DNA from: Ulota crispa
Lineage: Eukaryota > Streptophyta > Bryopsida > Orthotrichales > Orthotrichaceae
NCBI GenBank assembly: GCA_963920765.1
Contig: OY987246.1
Coordinates: 1,304,501 to 1,368,500, forward strand
Reading direction: 5' to 3'
DNA: 64,000 nt
Position numbers and translations under genes: made by a program. Within the stretch, counting starts at the first letter, position 1, and the number at the start of each line of letters is the position of its first letter. Below are positions 21,878 through 34,872 of this stretch, one piece after another. The notes beneath the pieces are model-generated. The model had not been told where the DNA came from. It did no database searches and saw only the letters and a program-made list of their open reading frames with translations.

Positions 21878-22489
21878 TTAACATCGTCAAACTTGCTTAG
21901 TTTTTACTTTACAATCTTCGGTACGAAACTCTTGAAAAAAAGGGGTTTGATGCTTTGGTTACAGTTACAGTTAAGTTGTTACTGGAAAGGCAATTGAAGA
22001 TTCTGGCATGAGTAATGGATCCACTCTCAAAGACAAATTCCCCTGCAGAGTGCAGGCACTCACAACTGCACAAGTGTGTTGTTGGGGAATGGGGACTTGG
22101 GGGTACCGGTCTAGAGGGCTGTGCCGGGGGTCAGATCTAAAGGTGTTCCCATGATTGGCGAAGGCTTCAAGCATCTCTTGGCATTGCTGAGAACAGTCAG
22201 CTTTACAGTCTGTCAGCAACTGGACTTTGAACAAGAGCCGTATCGGAACACTCTAACCATGAGTCACACATTCACAATTTCACACCCGTAACACTCCCCT
22301 CCAAGACTTGTCACTTGTGGCCTCTTTCTTCCACTTGGATCAATTGTGCTGGTTTTGAATTTTTCTATGAAGGAGAGCGGTCTAGTTCTTACACGTGTGC
22401 CTGGAAACTGTTGGTATCCGGACTAGGCTTCTGGGACTCAGCATCTAATTTTCTGGCAATTTTAGTCAAAATTTTGCTCAATTTGTGAC

Positions 22490-22790
22490 CGACTACCATA
22501 ACACTAGAAATGGGGTGAAAATTTGGACAAATTAGCTAAATTCATCCCCATGCAAACAATAGATTTGCCAAAACTTGGATGAAAGCTACTAATATTAATA
22601 GAATTTATGGAAGAACATACACACATTGTGCTACTAATATTAATAGAATTATGGATGAACATACACACATTGTTGATTATATCCATTTCTATCCAAGCTT
22701 TTCTTTACTTGCTTGAATTGTTGGGTATGTGTTGCACAACTAGCAAAACATAAATAAATAATAAGTTGTATAGGAGAGTTGACATTTTAT
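22490..22790 (+). repeat. Dispersed repeat Z, copy 1
   Basis: Begins ACTACCATAACACTAGAAAT and shares that start, a following GACAAATTAGCTAAAT-like block and a CTTTACTTGCTTGAATTGTTG block with copies at 23457 onward, 38335-39530 and (reverse) 45880-46095. The right boundary is approximate. Confidence 0.45.
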
Positions 22791-23456
22791 GTATTGTTAG
22801 GCGGTTGAAACTACAAAAGAATTGGTCAAGAGTTGAAAACACTAGTCATATATTTTTCAAAAAAATAGCTAATTATAGTGTATTATAATATAAACTAGTG
22901 GACCCTTGTACTCGCCGTTCCGGCAGAGGGCCATCACAGGAGGGGGTCCTTGCCAAAAATTAATATGACTCTCCTCATAATCACCTTCTTCAAGCTTCTT
23001 CTCCTTGCTGTTACAATGAGCTTACCTGTACTATATCTACCTACACGCTTTGACTCCTTCTCCAAGCGGCAACCCCCTATTCCCGTGTATACCCCATCCC
23101 CAAGGACAACCATAATTGCCACATAACCGCCATTTAATCTTCTTGGAGGAACACCCAACTCCCTAACTAACAGAGATTTTATTCTATTATAGACACCCAA
23201 TTATCCAACTAATAGAAATAAGACTATTACAAAAATAAGATATAAGAGATTTTAAGGAAGTAATTGTTGCATGTCCATGACAAACCAAGTGAGAATAGGA
23301 AATGTCAAATATTAGCTGGTGAAGCTAAAATTCCTCCCCAAACTCTAACTCATACCGGTTGCACCTTGGTTGTTGCTGTTGGTAATGGTAGGGAGTTGGA
23401 GTTGTTTTTGGTGCAGTACTTAGCCATGCCATGATCTTACTTGATTTTGGTACGTG

Positions 23457-23825
23457 CTACCATAACACTAGAGGAAACTGGATAAAGTTGTCAAATCTCT
23501 CTCAAGGGATCTTTGGGTGCGCCCAAATATGGATGAAAGATTAGGTGATTATTTTGGATGAATGTGCCCATGTGGATGGTTCTATTCCAAAAAAAATTGA
23601 CTTTCATGAATTTTAAGATGAGTGTGACTTGCTTGTCCAATGAACAAACAAAAAGAATGTTCCTTAGTTGACAAAAGCACAACACTTTTGGTTTCACCAT
23701 GTTTTTGGACTATTTGGAAGTTTTTCTTTGCTGGTTCAAGGATTTGCTTTATAGTGCAGTGTGACTATGGGAGAGTTAGGACATCTTCAATGAGACTTTT
23801 ACACATCCACAACAAAGTGTTGTGA
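23457..23825 (+). repeat. Dispersed repeat Z, copy 2
   Basis: Starts GCTACCATAACACTAGAGG, like copy 1, and shares the GGATGAAAGATTAG region. The 3' part is diverged and its boundary is approximate. Confidence 0.35.
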
Positions 23826-25654
23826 TAGGAGTCATCAATTGCAAATGAAATGTTAGTTCAATGCAACATTTTCATTCATAAAGGGGATTGAGGAAGTGTT
23901 GTTGTTTTGCTCTTGATTTGCAGTCCAAAGGATTGTATGAAGGCTACAAGGGAGCTTGGCATGTGTTCAAAAAAATTCATATTGTTTACTTGGTCCACTT
24001 GTTTGGGCTTCATTTGTGAACCACGCATGTATAATAAGCTCTTGAGCCTAAAAACAAAAGATATTCTTGTGTAGGTTTTGAGTTGTTTCCTTTTAGGAAA
24101 TAATTTCAAAATCTTAGTAATTGATATAGTAATTGTGATTTGAAAAATTACCTTTGAACCGTATAATTTTCCATTGTGTTGATCAATCACTCGCTACAAA
24201 TGCACAATAAGCTATTTGGCCAAGAACAAAAGTTGTTCTCCTACAAATTTTGAGCTGTTTTTGTCCAATTATTTTTTTCAAAATCACGATGGATCATCCT
24301 CTAAATGTGATTTTGAAATTAAGCCTTTAGGCACAAAACCATAACTTATGTACTCTTTCTTTTGGGTATTGTACAATATGAGGCCCGATTCATGCTAGCG
24401 TCCGGCCAAAAATTTCTCAAACGTGATTGGTTGAAATTTGGCTTTTCTCTACCGTTGGGTTCAGATTGTGAGTTTGTCCAACACTTTTACATCCATCTTC
24501 ACCACCATGGGGACCACTCTATATAGCCAAGTCAGCGGCCAAGATAGTGAAAATTTGGGGCCTGCTCCAAGAGTGGTACCAAACTTGTCCGGTAGAGGCA
24601 CACTCTTGGATGACACGCAATTACATGGAAAAGTTCCTATTGGGCAAAACACCGGACGGGGTGCGGATTTTTGTGTCTCGGCTGGTCGCTAGTCTAAACC
24701 GAGCCTGAGTACTAGAAAATATATATTAAAAATGAGAAAATACTTTAATATTAAAATACAAAATTAGAAAGGAAGATGAATTCTAAACATGTATGGGCGA
24801 TTGCAAAGGTGGTTGTGTATTTTTTTTGCCGGCCACAATATTGTTGCACCACGGTATAGTGGAATCCCTGCGGTGTATTTTTTTTTGCAATATCAAAAAT
24901 CACAAGGGAGTTTTTCAGGAAACGGCAAAATGTAGAGGTATTTTTCAAATTTTCCCTACGATTTAAGACAAAGAGAGCAATTGGCAAGTCAAGCTTCAAG
25001 CTGATAAGCTTAGTTGCACCTTTTACCGCCATCCCCCAAAGGAATTCCTCCTCTACAATGGGTGGCTATAATCGTCCTTTTTGAATTGCTTCCCTCCCTT
25101 TCATTATAACAAAGTTCGGGAGACAAAAAGATCATTAAACCCGGCGGCACCTTCTGAAGTTCATGATATGCTCCACCGTATCAAAACCTTCCAATCATCA
25201 TGAACCATAACCCATGGCCCTAAAAGAAACTAATAAAATTTGGATATAATTTCTTATGCTACGTGCTTTTAGGTGAAGGGTCTCATTAATGCAACTAATT
25301 CCCATACCAATTTATATCTTTTTGGCCTTTTTCTAGGTTGGATTCTTTTCTTTTTTCTTTTTTTTCCTACCTTCTCACCAATACAATTGAATGCACTTTT
25401 GTCCTGCTAATCTTAATGCCATTGGTACTTTCAAAGTATACTTCTCGTTGAGGTCAACATAACATGGCAATTGTTTATGCAATGAGTGAGCTTATATCTA
25501 TGAAAGCGCTTGCTATTGGCTCATTGTGATTGCAAGCTTTGCTAAATGATAAGTCTAATTTTAATAACACATGATTGATGGGTGGCAATATGGGTATGTA
25601 CTTTTTGGGTGAAAGGGAGATATATTGGGTTAGCTATTGGGCAAATGGTCCTAA

Positions 25655-26564
25655 CCCCTAAATGACCAAGCAAAGTTTTCACCAAAAACTCTCCAACACT
25701 GCCATTTTTAGAGCATCAACCAAATTTGAAAACAAAAATGTTTTTATGCATATGTGACCGTAAGATCTTGTAGAAGAATGGTTTTAGAAGATGTGGAATT
25801 TTTTTTAGAGCTTTTCACCACGTGGATTGGAAGATAGAATGGTTTGAATATTCAAAAACGTCTTGTGAAAAACCAAGCAGCTACCCTTCATAAGGTGAAA
25901 TTCCTAAGGAAAAAAGGCCATGTGGCTAGTGCTTCTCTAAATTCCTTATTCCACCTACGTAAAGTACATGTCAAAAAAGTTTCAAATCATTTGGAGTTGT
26001 ATAACATATGGAAAAAAATTAGTAAGTAAAAGAAGTAGAGAATAATTCAAAACACTAAATTGTTAAGAATTTAATTATGGAAATGAAAATTGCCAATCCC
26101 AATGGTTGTAATGTTGTCATAAACAATATTCATCCTTTGGTTTTGTTTTTTGTTTTTCCAAAATGTTGAAAATTGAGTAAAAGAAAGGACTTCAAAGTTT
26201 ATTTTGTAGTAGAGAATCCATAATTGCCCGCAAACAAAAAATCCTTGTAACTTTCATCTTGTTGATCAAAACAAAATGATTACAAGCTTCTTACATTCAC
26301 ATTAATCTCCTAAACCATTTTTTTTTAATTTGAAAAAAGTGATTTTAAAAATCTACCCAGGCTGTCCGACAAACATTAAAAAACAACATATTAGGCCATA
26401 CCTTTTTACTCATATTTCTAAATGTCATGAAATTTAGTGCGTATGAAAGATAAACCTCGTCCCCACATTCTATTAAAATTTCAGCCAAAAATATGAAAAA
26501 CTCCAATCACATGTACCTACCCAAAATCGCTATGTTGCTTAAAAAGGGGGTCTGGTTTTTAGGG
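25655..26564 (+). mobile_element. TTAA-type MITE, subfamily B copy 1 (910 bp)
   Basis: Starts CCCCTAAATGACCAAGC and is nearly identical along its whole length to 36944-37855. Its ends and flanks (CTAA on the left, CTGA on the right) are worn compared with that copy. It encodes only a 61-codon ORF common to both copies (25844-26029), which has no recognised match. Confidence 0.75.
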
Positions 26565-28043
26565 ACTGAATTTACATGTGGAAATGGGGATTAATTAAAA
26601 AAAAATGGACTCATGCTAGTAAGGTAGGAGCACTCATGGGCATCAATGACAAAGTCAAAGATATTTTAATACAAAAGCAAATGGTTATGGGTATGTAAGT
26701 GATAGTTATGGGTGACAAAGTGATGGTTGTGGGTGAGTGGCATGACGGTTTTGAGTACCCATTTCACTATTTAAGGACCAACAAGCCTTGTGATTAGCAT
26801 CTCTTACACATGATTCTTACAATTTCAGTGATTTTGGACTTTGAAAATTCTTTGTGAACAAATACTTGCAGTTAGAACCTTGAAATTGATGCCAATATTT
26901 TTGGTTTCCACTTCCTAACTTACAATATTTTTTTCAAAGTTAGTCAATTATTTTACCTAATCCAAAACCCTTATTTCCACGCTTATGGGGGCGCCTACCT
27001 TACTGTAAGCTCCTCCTCCCCTTTATTTCAAGAATTTATGCCCTAGTATGTTTGACGACCTCCATGCTTCTCCCCACGTGTCTTGATACTACTGGATCTA
27101 TTGTTTTTTCTACTCTATGTAGGTGTTATTAGTACATTCTCAATTTCTTATGGGACATGGAAATCAGTGTCAATCTAGGATAAAAATTAATGGACACGTG
27201 ATGTTCTTTAATAGTGTTTAAAGCAAACCTCCAAGGAAAAACATTGAAATATGATATTGAAAGGACAAGATAAATAATAAATGTAAAACGATCTAAGCTT
27301 TTTGCTTGAAAATCTGGGCGATTGGACAAAGCTTGGCCTATCAAGCCAGAAATCCATTACTAGTAAGGTACTAAGGTGGGGTTCTGTGTCCGCCTACACC
27401 AAGAGTGCATTTAGGTTGCCCCATATTAATTTCTCAGCATTTCACACTATTTAAATAATTTTCAAGACTATAGTAACTTTTGTCATTAAATACTGTGATC
27501 ACTGGAGGAAGCAAGCAGAGATTGGGTGTTAAGGTAGTCTGCTCTAATTGCGACCCTCACATTTAAAGCATTCCATAGTCAGTCCAAGAATGGATATGAG
27601 ATGGTTCTTGAATGGACCCTTCTTAGTCTTAAAAGAAAAAGTGTATTTTATCGCAAGAGCCAATCATACTCCTCTATTCACTTGATCTCTTTACAAGTTG
27701 CAAGGGGACGCTTTATGGGAGACCTAGGGTCACAAATAGGTGCCTACTACAAATAACTTTGAAAATTCATCAACAATTCAATAATGCTTCAAAAATATGA
27801 AAAAAATTGGGTTACATTTAGCATCCATTTCTCTTTGACGGAAAATTAGGCAGAAATTCTTAATGTCTTGAAAAGCCCATGAAAATCCAGAACAACCTTT
27901 AAAGTGACGGAGTTAGAGCGACTACTTTAGGGAGTAGGGAAATTAGAATTTTAGACAAAAACAAGAATTATTTTAGCATAAAGAAAGTTGCATGTACCTC
28001 CAAATGGCCCAAGGTGAGTCATGAGGTAACTTTGTCAAGTTAA
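26565..28043. other. Intergenic stretch with a dispersed inverted-repeat segment
   Basis: About 27488-27900 recurs, diverged and inverted, at 29345-29712. A short inverted pair (GCATTTAGGTTGCC at about 27408 and GGCAACCTAAATGC at about 28282) may bound an element of about 0.9 kb. No gene was recognised. Confidence 0.4.
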
Positions 28044-28260
28044 CCTCTGAACGGCTTGAAAGCCCTTTGTGGTCGTATGTACAAATGTATTTGAGATGCT
28101 ATGAGGGCTTTCCAAAATTTTTAATGCACCGAGTCCCCCATCATACAACCCTTCAATATGTATGGTTGCAACACTTAATTTCGAGCTGATTCAAACTTCC
28201 AAATATTGATTGCGATTATATTTGATACCGTATGTCTAGCGCCCAAGGGCCCTTCCGGGA
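28044..28260 (-). mobile_element. 217-bp TTAA-flanked MITE (R subfamily, copy 2)
   Basis: Reverse-orientation relative of 11484-11696, sharing blocks such as GAAAGCCCTTTGTG and CATCATACAACCCTTCAATA. TTAA flanks both ends (28040-28043, 28261-28264). Confidence 0.7.
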
Positions 28261-28705
28261 TTAAGACAACCTAATTGTTGAGGCAACCTAAATGCACTAT
28301 TTGGTGGAGGTTCTATGCAATGAGTGCCCGCCTAGGTTTTCAAAGACGTATCAAAAATCATGCAATTACCGATTGTCAAATTTTTGGCACTATTGTTTGC
28401 TAAAGAGACAGTATTTTATTGCTTTTAGATGGCTGAATGTTGTTTGGCAATGTACACTTTTAACAAAATCAGTACTTATGAACAACGACCATTCGCTAGG
28501 AGTCTTTAGTAACTCTTAAATTGGAAGCAAACCTTATTCATTTTATTTGGATTTAGAGTGTTATGATGAAAAATCTTTGGTTTGCTTACAATGATAAGGT
28601 ATTCAATGGCATCAAATGGCATTCAGTGACCCGAAGAGGAGGTCTTTCATAGAATTTGATGAGAAATATTCAGTAAGGTAGGAGGCTCGAAAAGCTACCC
28701 TTTAA

Positions 28706-29340
28706 CCCCTTAAGGTCCATGTACTTTCCCAAGTATCTCAAAATTTGTTCTTGGATGAACAAAATATCAACATTTTGATAAGATGCATTAATTTTTATTA
28801 AATCGTAATCGTACAAATTCAAACTAGATATGTTAGAGATCACATAGGAAAAAAAAACACAATAACATCACTTATGGATTGAAAGATTATAACATTTGAT
28901 CAAGAGGGTGTTAAAATTGAGGAAGTGATTTGAAATCTTTCAATCCTCTTTTCACATCTCAAACTTAAAATTGAAAAAATATAAGTATGTAAAATACAAC
29001 ATATGTAACACTAATCAATTAAGGACTTCTTAAAATCTACTCTACAATTTTTTAAATTAAATTTCTAATATGATTGTTTCTCCAAGTTCTAGTGTACTTT
29101 AGGCTCATTTCCAAGAGCTCTTAACACTAGAAAGTGAATGTTTGCAATGGACACCCTTGCACAAAATCTTAAATAGAAAATTCATAACTAGTCATTTTAA
29201 AAATCAGACTTTTGATACTAAAACAAGACTTCAACAAGAACTTGAAAAAAAAAATCACTATAATTAATCATGAAGAGATTTTAGGCATCCCAAATTACAA
29301 ACAAGGAGGGACAGTTTTGGTTCGCTTGGGACTTGAGGGG
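28706..29340 (+). mobile_element. TTAA-type MITE, subfamily D copy 1 (635 bp)
   Basis: Starts CCCCTTAAGGTCC, ends GACTTGAGGGG, with TTAA on both sides (28702-28705, 29341-29344). It shares its interior with 41149-41776 and with the interrupted copy at 57509-59045. It keeps an uninterrupted TTAA at 28911-28914, at the position where the third copy has been invaded. Confidence 0.75.
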
Positions 29341-29344
29341 TTAA

Positions 29345-29712
29345 GGGTTGATCTACTTTTTCATGGTCTTCTCTAGACCAGAAGATTTTTGTGTAATTTC
29401 TAAACAAAGAGAAATGGATGCTAATTGTAAACCAATTTTTTTCATGTTTTTTTAGGCTTTTATTGAATTGTTGATGAATTTTCAAAGTTTTTTGTAGTAG
29501 GTACCTATTTAGGATTCTAGATTTCCCATAAACCGTCCCCTTGTAATGTATAAAGAGATTAGATGAATTCAAGACTTGTGATTGGCTCTTGCAATAAAAA
29601 GCAACTTTTCTTTTAAGACTAAGGAGGGTCCATTCAATAACCACCATCATATCCATTCTTGAGCTACCTATGAGACTCATTGCGTAGCTTTTCAAACCTC
29701 CTACCTTACAAT
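29345..29712 (-). repeat. Inverted copy of the 27488-27900 repeat
   Basis: Its reverse complement follows 27488-27900 through GAGCCAATCA, AAGGGGACG, TTATGGGA and AAAATTCATCAACAATTCA. Its outer edge GTAAGGTAGGAGG recurs at about 28673, beside the preceding MITE. Confidence 0.55.
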
Positions 29713-29862
29713 TGTTTTGTATGGAGCAAACAATGCTAGGATTCTCTATTGTCTTGAAAGAGTGAAAAGTTGGTGTGGCATTTTGAATGTAGTTGGTGTA
29801 GTATTGCCATTTCTAGAAATCACAACATTCATTCTAACACTATTACAGTATATGGTCTTTAA

Positions 29863-30663
29863 CCCCTAAATTTTTTTGACCATGTTTCATCAAAAGTCAC
29901 TTAAAATGAGTTGTTTTGATAGCAAAGGCAAATAAAACATATGTAAAACATAATCTCAGTGCACTTCATCAAAGGATTTAGTGTGGGAAGGCTTTTGCAC
30001 TAGTTCAATCCACTTTTTTGATTGAACTCTTTTAGATTTATTTTTTCAATAAATTTGGCCATGTGTCTAAAAAATTCATAACATTTTGAAATGGGTATCA
30101 CATACTAAAATTTTAGAATAGGAAACTAGCTTCAAGAAAATTCTCATATAAAATCTCTTTTTCAACAATTTTTTTGGCTTCCACATACAACAATCTTTTC
30201 AAAATGTGAACAAAAGGGCTTGAGATTTTGGTTAGCTTTTTAGAGGAAGGAGAAAAAAAAAAATATAGCCATGAATTATGACTTGGACAAGCTTGATCAA
30301 CATAGGGCCACATGCATCAATGGTGAAGTAAAGGGCAATAAGCAAAAACACCCATGAATGATGTTGGGTCAAGGTTTGACAAGGAAATAGCCTTACCCCT
30401 CAACCCCTTTGGGCTAGATCCTAAAATTTCAGCTACAATGTAAATAGTTGTGCCTGTCCTGCCCTACAAGCAAGCAAATTTATATTTTCTACCATACATT
30501 TTTCTCTACAAATCAAACTAGTTTGTAATTTGTTGTGTAGGAAAGATGATTCTTGGGCAAATATCCTCTAAATATTTTGTGGGAATATATTCATTACTCT
30601 ATAAGTATTGGCATGCCTGAAATTGCTTTGTTGTGCAAAGAGAAATGTTTGGTCCTTTAGGGG
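29863..30663. mobile_element. TTAA-type MITE (801 bp)
   Basis: The ends CCCCTAAATTTTTTTGACC and (reverse) CCCCTAAAGGACCAAAC are flanked by TTAA (29859-29862, 30664-30667). The interior is AT-rich and unlike the other subfamilies. A stretch near 30392 (CCCCTCAACCCCTTTGGGC) may be the edge of another insertion. Confidence 0.65.
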
Positions 30664-32497
30664 TTAAGTAGTCAATTCAAGAATTTTGAATATTTTTGCT
30701 ATTTTTTGGTGCTGGATTTGCAATAATTGTGTATAGTAATTTAGTGTTTTCTTTGGAAGGCAAAACCATTCATTTCATTGTTATTCAATAAAATAAAATA
30801 AAAAATAAAAACAAGTATACTTGTTTTTGTCTTGTATTGCTCACCATTAACTGATAGATACCTATTTGCACACTACAAACTCTCCATTTGTACTCATTTT
30901 TTGGGCTAATACTCACCACCTATACCCACTTCCATAGATTATAAAATAACCTCCAATCAATCTTGTATTCATAACAATTGCAAGCTAACATTCTTTCTTT
31001 CTTTTGTTTTTTTTATATTTGATTTTTTTTTACAGAAGATTCACGATTATTTTGTAATTTTTATCTACGATAATCTGTAAAGAGGCATAATTTTCTGATT
31101 CGTTTCTAATTTCCGAGTTTGGTTCATAAAATGTTAGAGCTCAAACTGAAATTTAAAATTCATAATCTAATATATAAAAATAAAAAACCGTGTGGACAAT
31201 ATGGTCCACAAAAGGAGATTTTAAAGGAGATTCAATCAAACCACAACGTAACAAACATGTTTTGGTGGCAAGTTTGCCAAAAAAAACCCTAGGTGCTTAG
31301 AGTGGTTAGGCTATGAAAAATTGACCCTTGTACCAAAATCCATTCATAATCCTCTTGGTGTTGGAGTTGAAAAAACAATTGTAGGATCTTGAAGAAGATT
31401 CAATTCCACACAATTTTAGAATTCAACTATGCAAGACTTTAGAAAACTTCATCTTGATATAATGGTGCTATTTTAAGATCATAAATTATTAATAACTGTA
31501 AATGACCAAGTTTTTCAAAATTGGATATCCAAAAGGTAACAGCTATTTGTAAGACTCCTTTTTGATGGAGAGGCTAAAAACTTTGAATAGGTAGATACAA
31601 AGGATTGTAAATATTAATGAAACCTAACAAATTTCATGAAATTTTGAGTACAATCTAGGAAATGTTTCAAAATTTGAGTACCTAAGCATTGAAGCATTTA
31701 AGCTTTGTGAAATTTCTTCTATTTCACCTTGTTTACTTTATGTAATGTTGCCCAATCATGCTATGTGGCATTCTCTAATTGATTTTGGAACATGTTTAGC
31801 GACAAAAAGATTCTTTTTTCAATATTTTGAATATAAAAAATAAAATAATGAAAAGTTTTGTTAAGACGATTGGACCCAACCACAAAATAGAGATGGCTCT
31901 CCCTACTTTTCAAAAACATTTGTTTTCTCTTCAAACAAATTTAAGATTATCTCAATTTACAATATGAAAATTGACACTTTGATTCGTGTAGGCTAGACTA
32001 TCTAAAAGTCAGAAATGAAATCTCTTTGTTTTAAAGATATAGAAGATCCATTATAGATGTAATACAACAAGTATATTGACGTTCTTGTGTCATTAAGAGT
32101 TGTAAAGTTTGGAGTTTAAATTATACCCATACAATCGTTATCACTAGTCTATTGACATAGACTGTGAAACTCAAAATCTGGTCTTCATTTTAGATCTGAT
32201 TACAAAAAAATGAAAACATAGAATTGAAGTTTCTTTATATGGATTTTTACATGTGATGATCTTATTGTGGTGATCTTCTTTGCATATTTTTCAGATAATT
32301 TGACTTACAAGCTTCATTTTTTTTAAAGACACTTTGAATCACCAAGACAATTTGGTAAAGTTTTCACTTACTTTAATTTTTTCATACTCCTACCATAACA
32401 AGCATTCTTCAATCTATTTACTTCAAAATAAAATAAAACTGCCAGGCTACTTCTAAAAAAAGACAATCACCCTAAAAATGCTTTTAAAGAGAAGGTG
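30664..32497. other. Intergenic AT-rich stretch, nothing recognised
   Basis: No gene, ORF of note or repeat family seen. Short AATAAA-rich tracts occur near 30788. Confidence 0.5.
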
Positions 32498-32501
32498 TTA
32501 A

Positions 32502-33220
32502 CCCCTAAAGGCCCGAGGGCCCCTTTGGGGGACAAATGGAATTTTGGGCATATACCTATGGTTAAACTATTTTGCGTGATTTTTTGAAATTTTTATTGAA
32601 GGTGAGGAATTCAAAGATCTACGTGGGCATGTAATTTTTTCTTCATTCTGACATTTATTGAAGAAGTTAAAATGAATAATTGAAAAACAAGGGACTCCGG
32701 GTAGCCCAATTTTTTTTTTTTTAATTGCATTTTTTTCAAATAAAAATTTGAAATAGGTTCTTTAGACTTATATACACGTGGGGAGCTTTGAATCATTCAA
32801 TTCTAATAGATGAGATGAAAGTTATGAGAAGTTTTAGTTTGCGGGTAGGTATGGTTACTCTCAAAATCACACCTACCCGCAAACTAAAACTTCTCATAAC
32901 TTTCATCTCATTTATTAGAATTGAATGATTCAAAGCTCCCCACGTGTATATAAGTCTAAAGAACCTATTTCAAATTTTTATTTGAAAAAAATGCAATTTT
33001 TAAAATAAGTTTTTGGGCTGCCCGGAGTCCCTTGTTTTTCAGTTATTCATTTTTAACTTCTTCAATAAATGTCAGAATGAAGAAAAAATTATATTTCCAC
33101 ATAGATCTTTGAATTCCTCACCTTCAATAAAAGTTTTAAAAAATCACGCAAAGTAGTTTAGCCATGGGTACATGCCCAAAATTCTATTTATCCCCTGAAG
33201 GGATAATGGGCCTTTAGGGG
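32502..33220. mobile_element. TTAA-type fold-back MITE, subfamily C copy 1 (719 bp)
   Basis: The ends CCCCTAAAGGCCCGAGG and (reverse) CCCCTAAAGGCCCATTATC are flanked by TTAA (32498-32501, 33221-33224). The two halves are inverted copies of each other around a loop near 32860. The arm blocks (GATCTACGTGGGCAT, GACATTTATTGAAGAAGTT) recur in 38440-39351, 48583-49513, 53902-54617 and the fragment at 53090-53448. Confidence 0.82.
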
Positions 33221-34480
33221 TTAAGCCCTAAGAGTATTGTCAATGTGTACATTGCAAATGGGACTCAGAAGTAGCCGGTCATGCGTCGCTCCCCGTCCCT
33301 TAAGTATGTAGCTTCTTTCACTGGCCAGATCTTCTCAATGTTGACGCAACTCCCGTCGCAGATTCAAGCACGGTAGTAGAAGAATGTAAGCACTTGCAAG
33401 TTGTTGTTGGGAAATTGCAAGCTATTGCAAGCTATTCTAAGCCATCACAAGCAACGTGTCACTTTGTCAACAAATGCAGTGCGCATTGGGAAAACTAGAT
33501 GGGGAACGAGAAAACGAGACAATATGCCATTCCAAGAGGTAGTTTTAACGAGGTCAAGTCTGGTATTTCCGTTATGGTGGCGACATTGGAGCCCTGAAAA
33601 TCCCTAAACCTTTTGTTAAAGTAGCTCCCACCAAGCAAAACGCAAGCCCATCTCTTTCCAAGTGTACACATTGATGATCCTCTAAGGGTGTGATCTTTGG
33701 GCTTTTTCTTTTGGGTGAGATTTGAACTATATGTTAGTATGTAGCAAAGGTGTGTCTTATGGAGAAATCGCCATTAGGCATTTCTAAAGTGAGTTGCCAA
33801 TGGTACGGACGGACACTGCTTGTCAGAATCAGTCTATTTAGAGTTGGAGATAATATCTCACTGCATATTCTCCCCCTCCCACAAAGGGTGCTTGGAGTTT
33901 CAAAACTTAACCCTCTCCCCTGATTTTATGCTGAAAAAAAGTCTCTCCTCACGTGGTGAAGCGGTAGAATTCCGGCCCAATCGCCCATGTACACAAGAAA
34001 CTGAGGCCATCAATACTTGGGGCCCTTTGGAACCAAAATTTCAGGCAGTAGGGTATGTCCATCAGTGACACCATTCGTTTAGTGACATCTAAAATTAAAT
34101 CCAAAAGTACGTACTCGTGCATCCAAACAAGACATATATGTATTCAAATCGGGCACTTAAGATGACATAAGGGAACAGAAACTGTGTAGGTGGCGATTTA
34201 TGATTGGGTGTGACATTGTCTTTTTGTTGTCAGGACATGGTTTTTTTGTTGTCGCTTTTTCAAAGGTCTAGTGTCCAAAATAGGTCAATCTAGGGAGTTG
34301 TCTTCAACAATTCATAATTTATTCATACAATCTTAGAAAATTATGAAAACAATCTTGCTTGAATTTGTACCCATTTCCTAACAAGCCCATGCCATCAAAA
34401 GACCCTCCCAATTACCATATCGAAGGTAAGTGTCACTTTTGCATACCTTATGGTCTTAAGAATTGCCTTTGCTTGCCTTA
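33221..34480. other. Intergenic stretch with GC-richer patches
   Basis: About 33240-33620 and 33790-34080 are richer in GC than the surrounding DNA and hold 60-80 codon ORFs (33401-33607, 33820-34068, both +) that I cannot assign. They may be remnants of a gene or old transposon. Confidence 0.35.
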
Positions 34481-34828
34481 GAGCAGCTCCACCCCCCTAG
34501 ATTCAAAAACTGAACTATCACTTTAGCGGCTAGATATGAAATCAGGTGCTCCACCGTATGGACGCAACTTTGTTCTAGATTTGAAGCACATATGCTACGA
34601 CCTCTTGTAAACACTACTTTTGTGTCCATGCGACAACACACGGAAGAAGAATGGGAGAAGAAGGTGGAGAGAAAAAGCGACATTAAACAAGCAAAGTGGC
34701 GAGAGTGCAAATGGTTGGCTTGGTGGAAGTGACTCAAAAGGACGAAGCCGGTAAGTGAATTTGCGTGCAATGTCAAGCTCATAATCTCCGGTTGCATTCG
34801 CTGCTGCAATTGCGATGTGGCAATGCTC
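34481..34828. mobile_element. Harbinger-like MITE, 348 bp
   Basis: The ends GAGCAGCTCCACCCC and (reverse) GAGCATTGCCACATC form imperfect inverted repeats, with TTA on the left and TCA on the right. The length almost equals that of 9205-9553. The termini are worn, so this is less certain than the other two. Confidence 0.45.
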
Positions 34829-34872
34829 TCAGACGCTGTTCATAATAAGGGCCACTTTATACTATGAGTTGA

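Larger units (their letters stand above)
21882..25654. other. Intergenic stretch with GC-richer patches, no recognised gene
   Basis: About 21960-22480 is GC-richer than its surroundings and holds an 88-codon minus-strand ORF (21971-22234) with no recognised family. About 22920-23200 has a similar minus-strand ORF. 24438-24692 is an unrecognised plus-strand ORF. A tandem repeat of about 45 bp (CTACTAATATTAATAGAAT type, two copies) lies at 22587-22673. AT-rich DNA fills the rest. Confidence 0.4.

Noticed and set aside
24438-24692. Distant paralogue of the GPT C-terminus (GTTLYSQV resembles GTFLYSQ)
   Set aside because: The resemblance is limited to seven residues, and nothing before or after fits the transporter.
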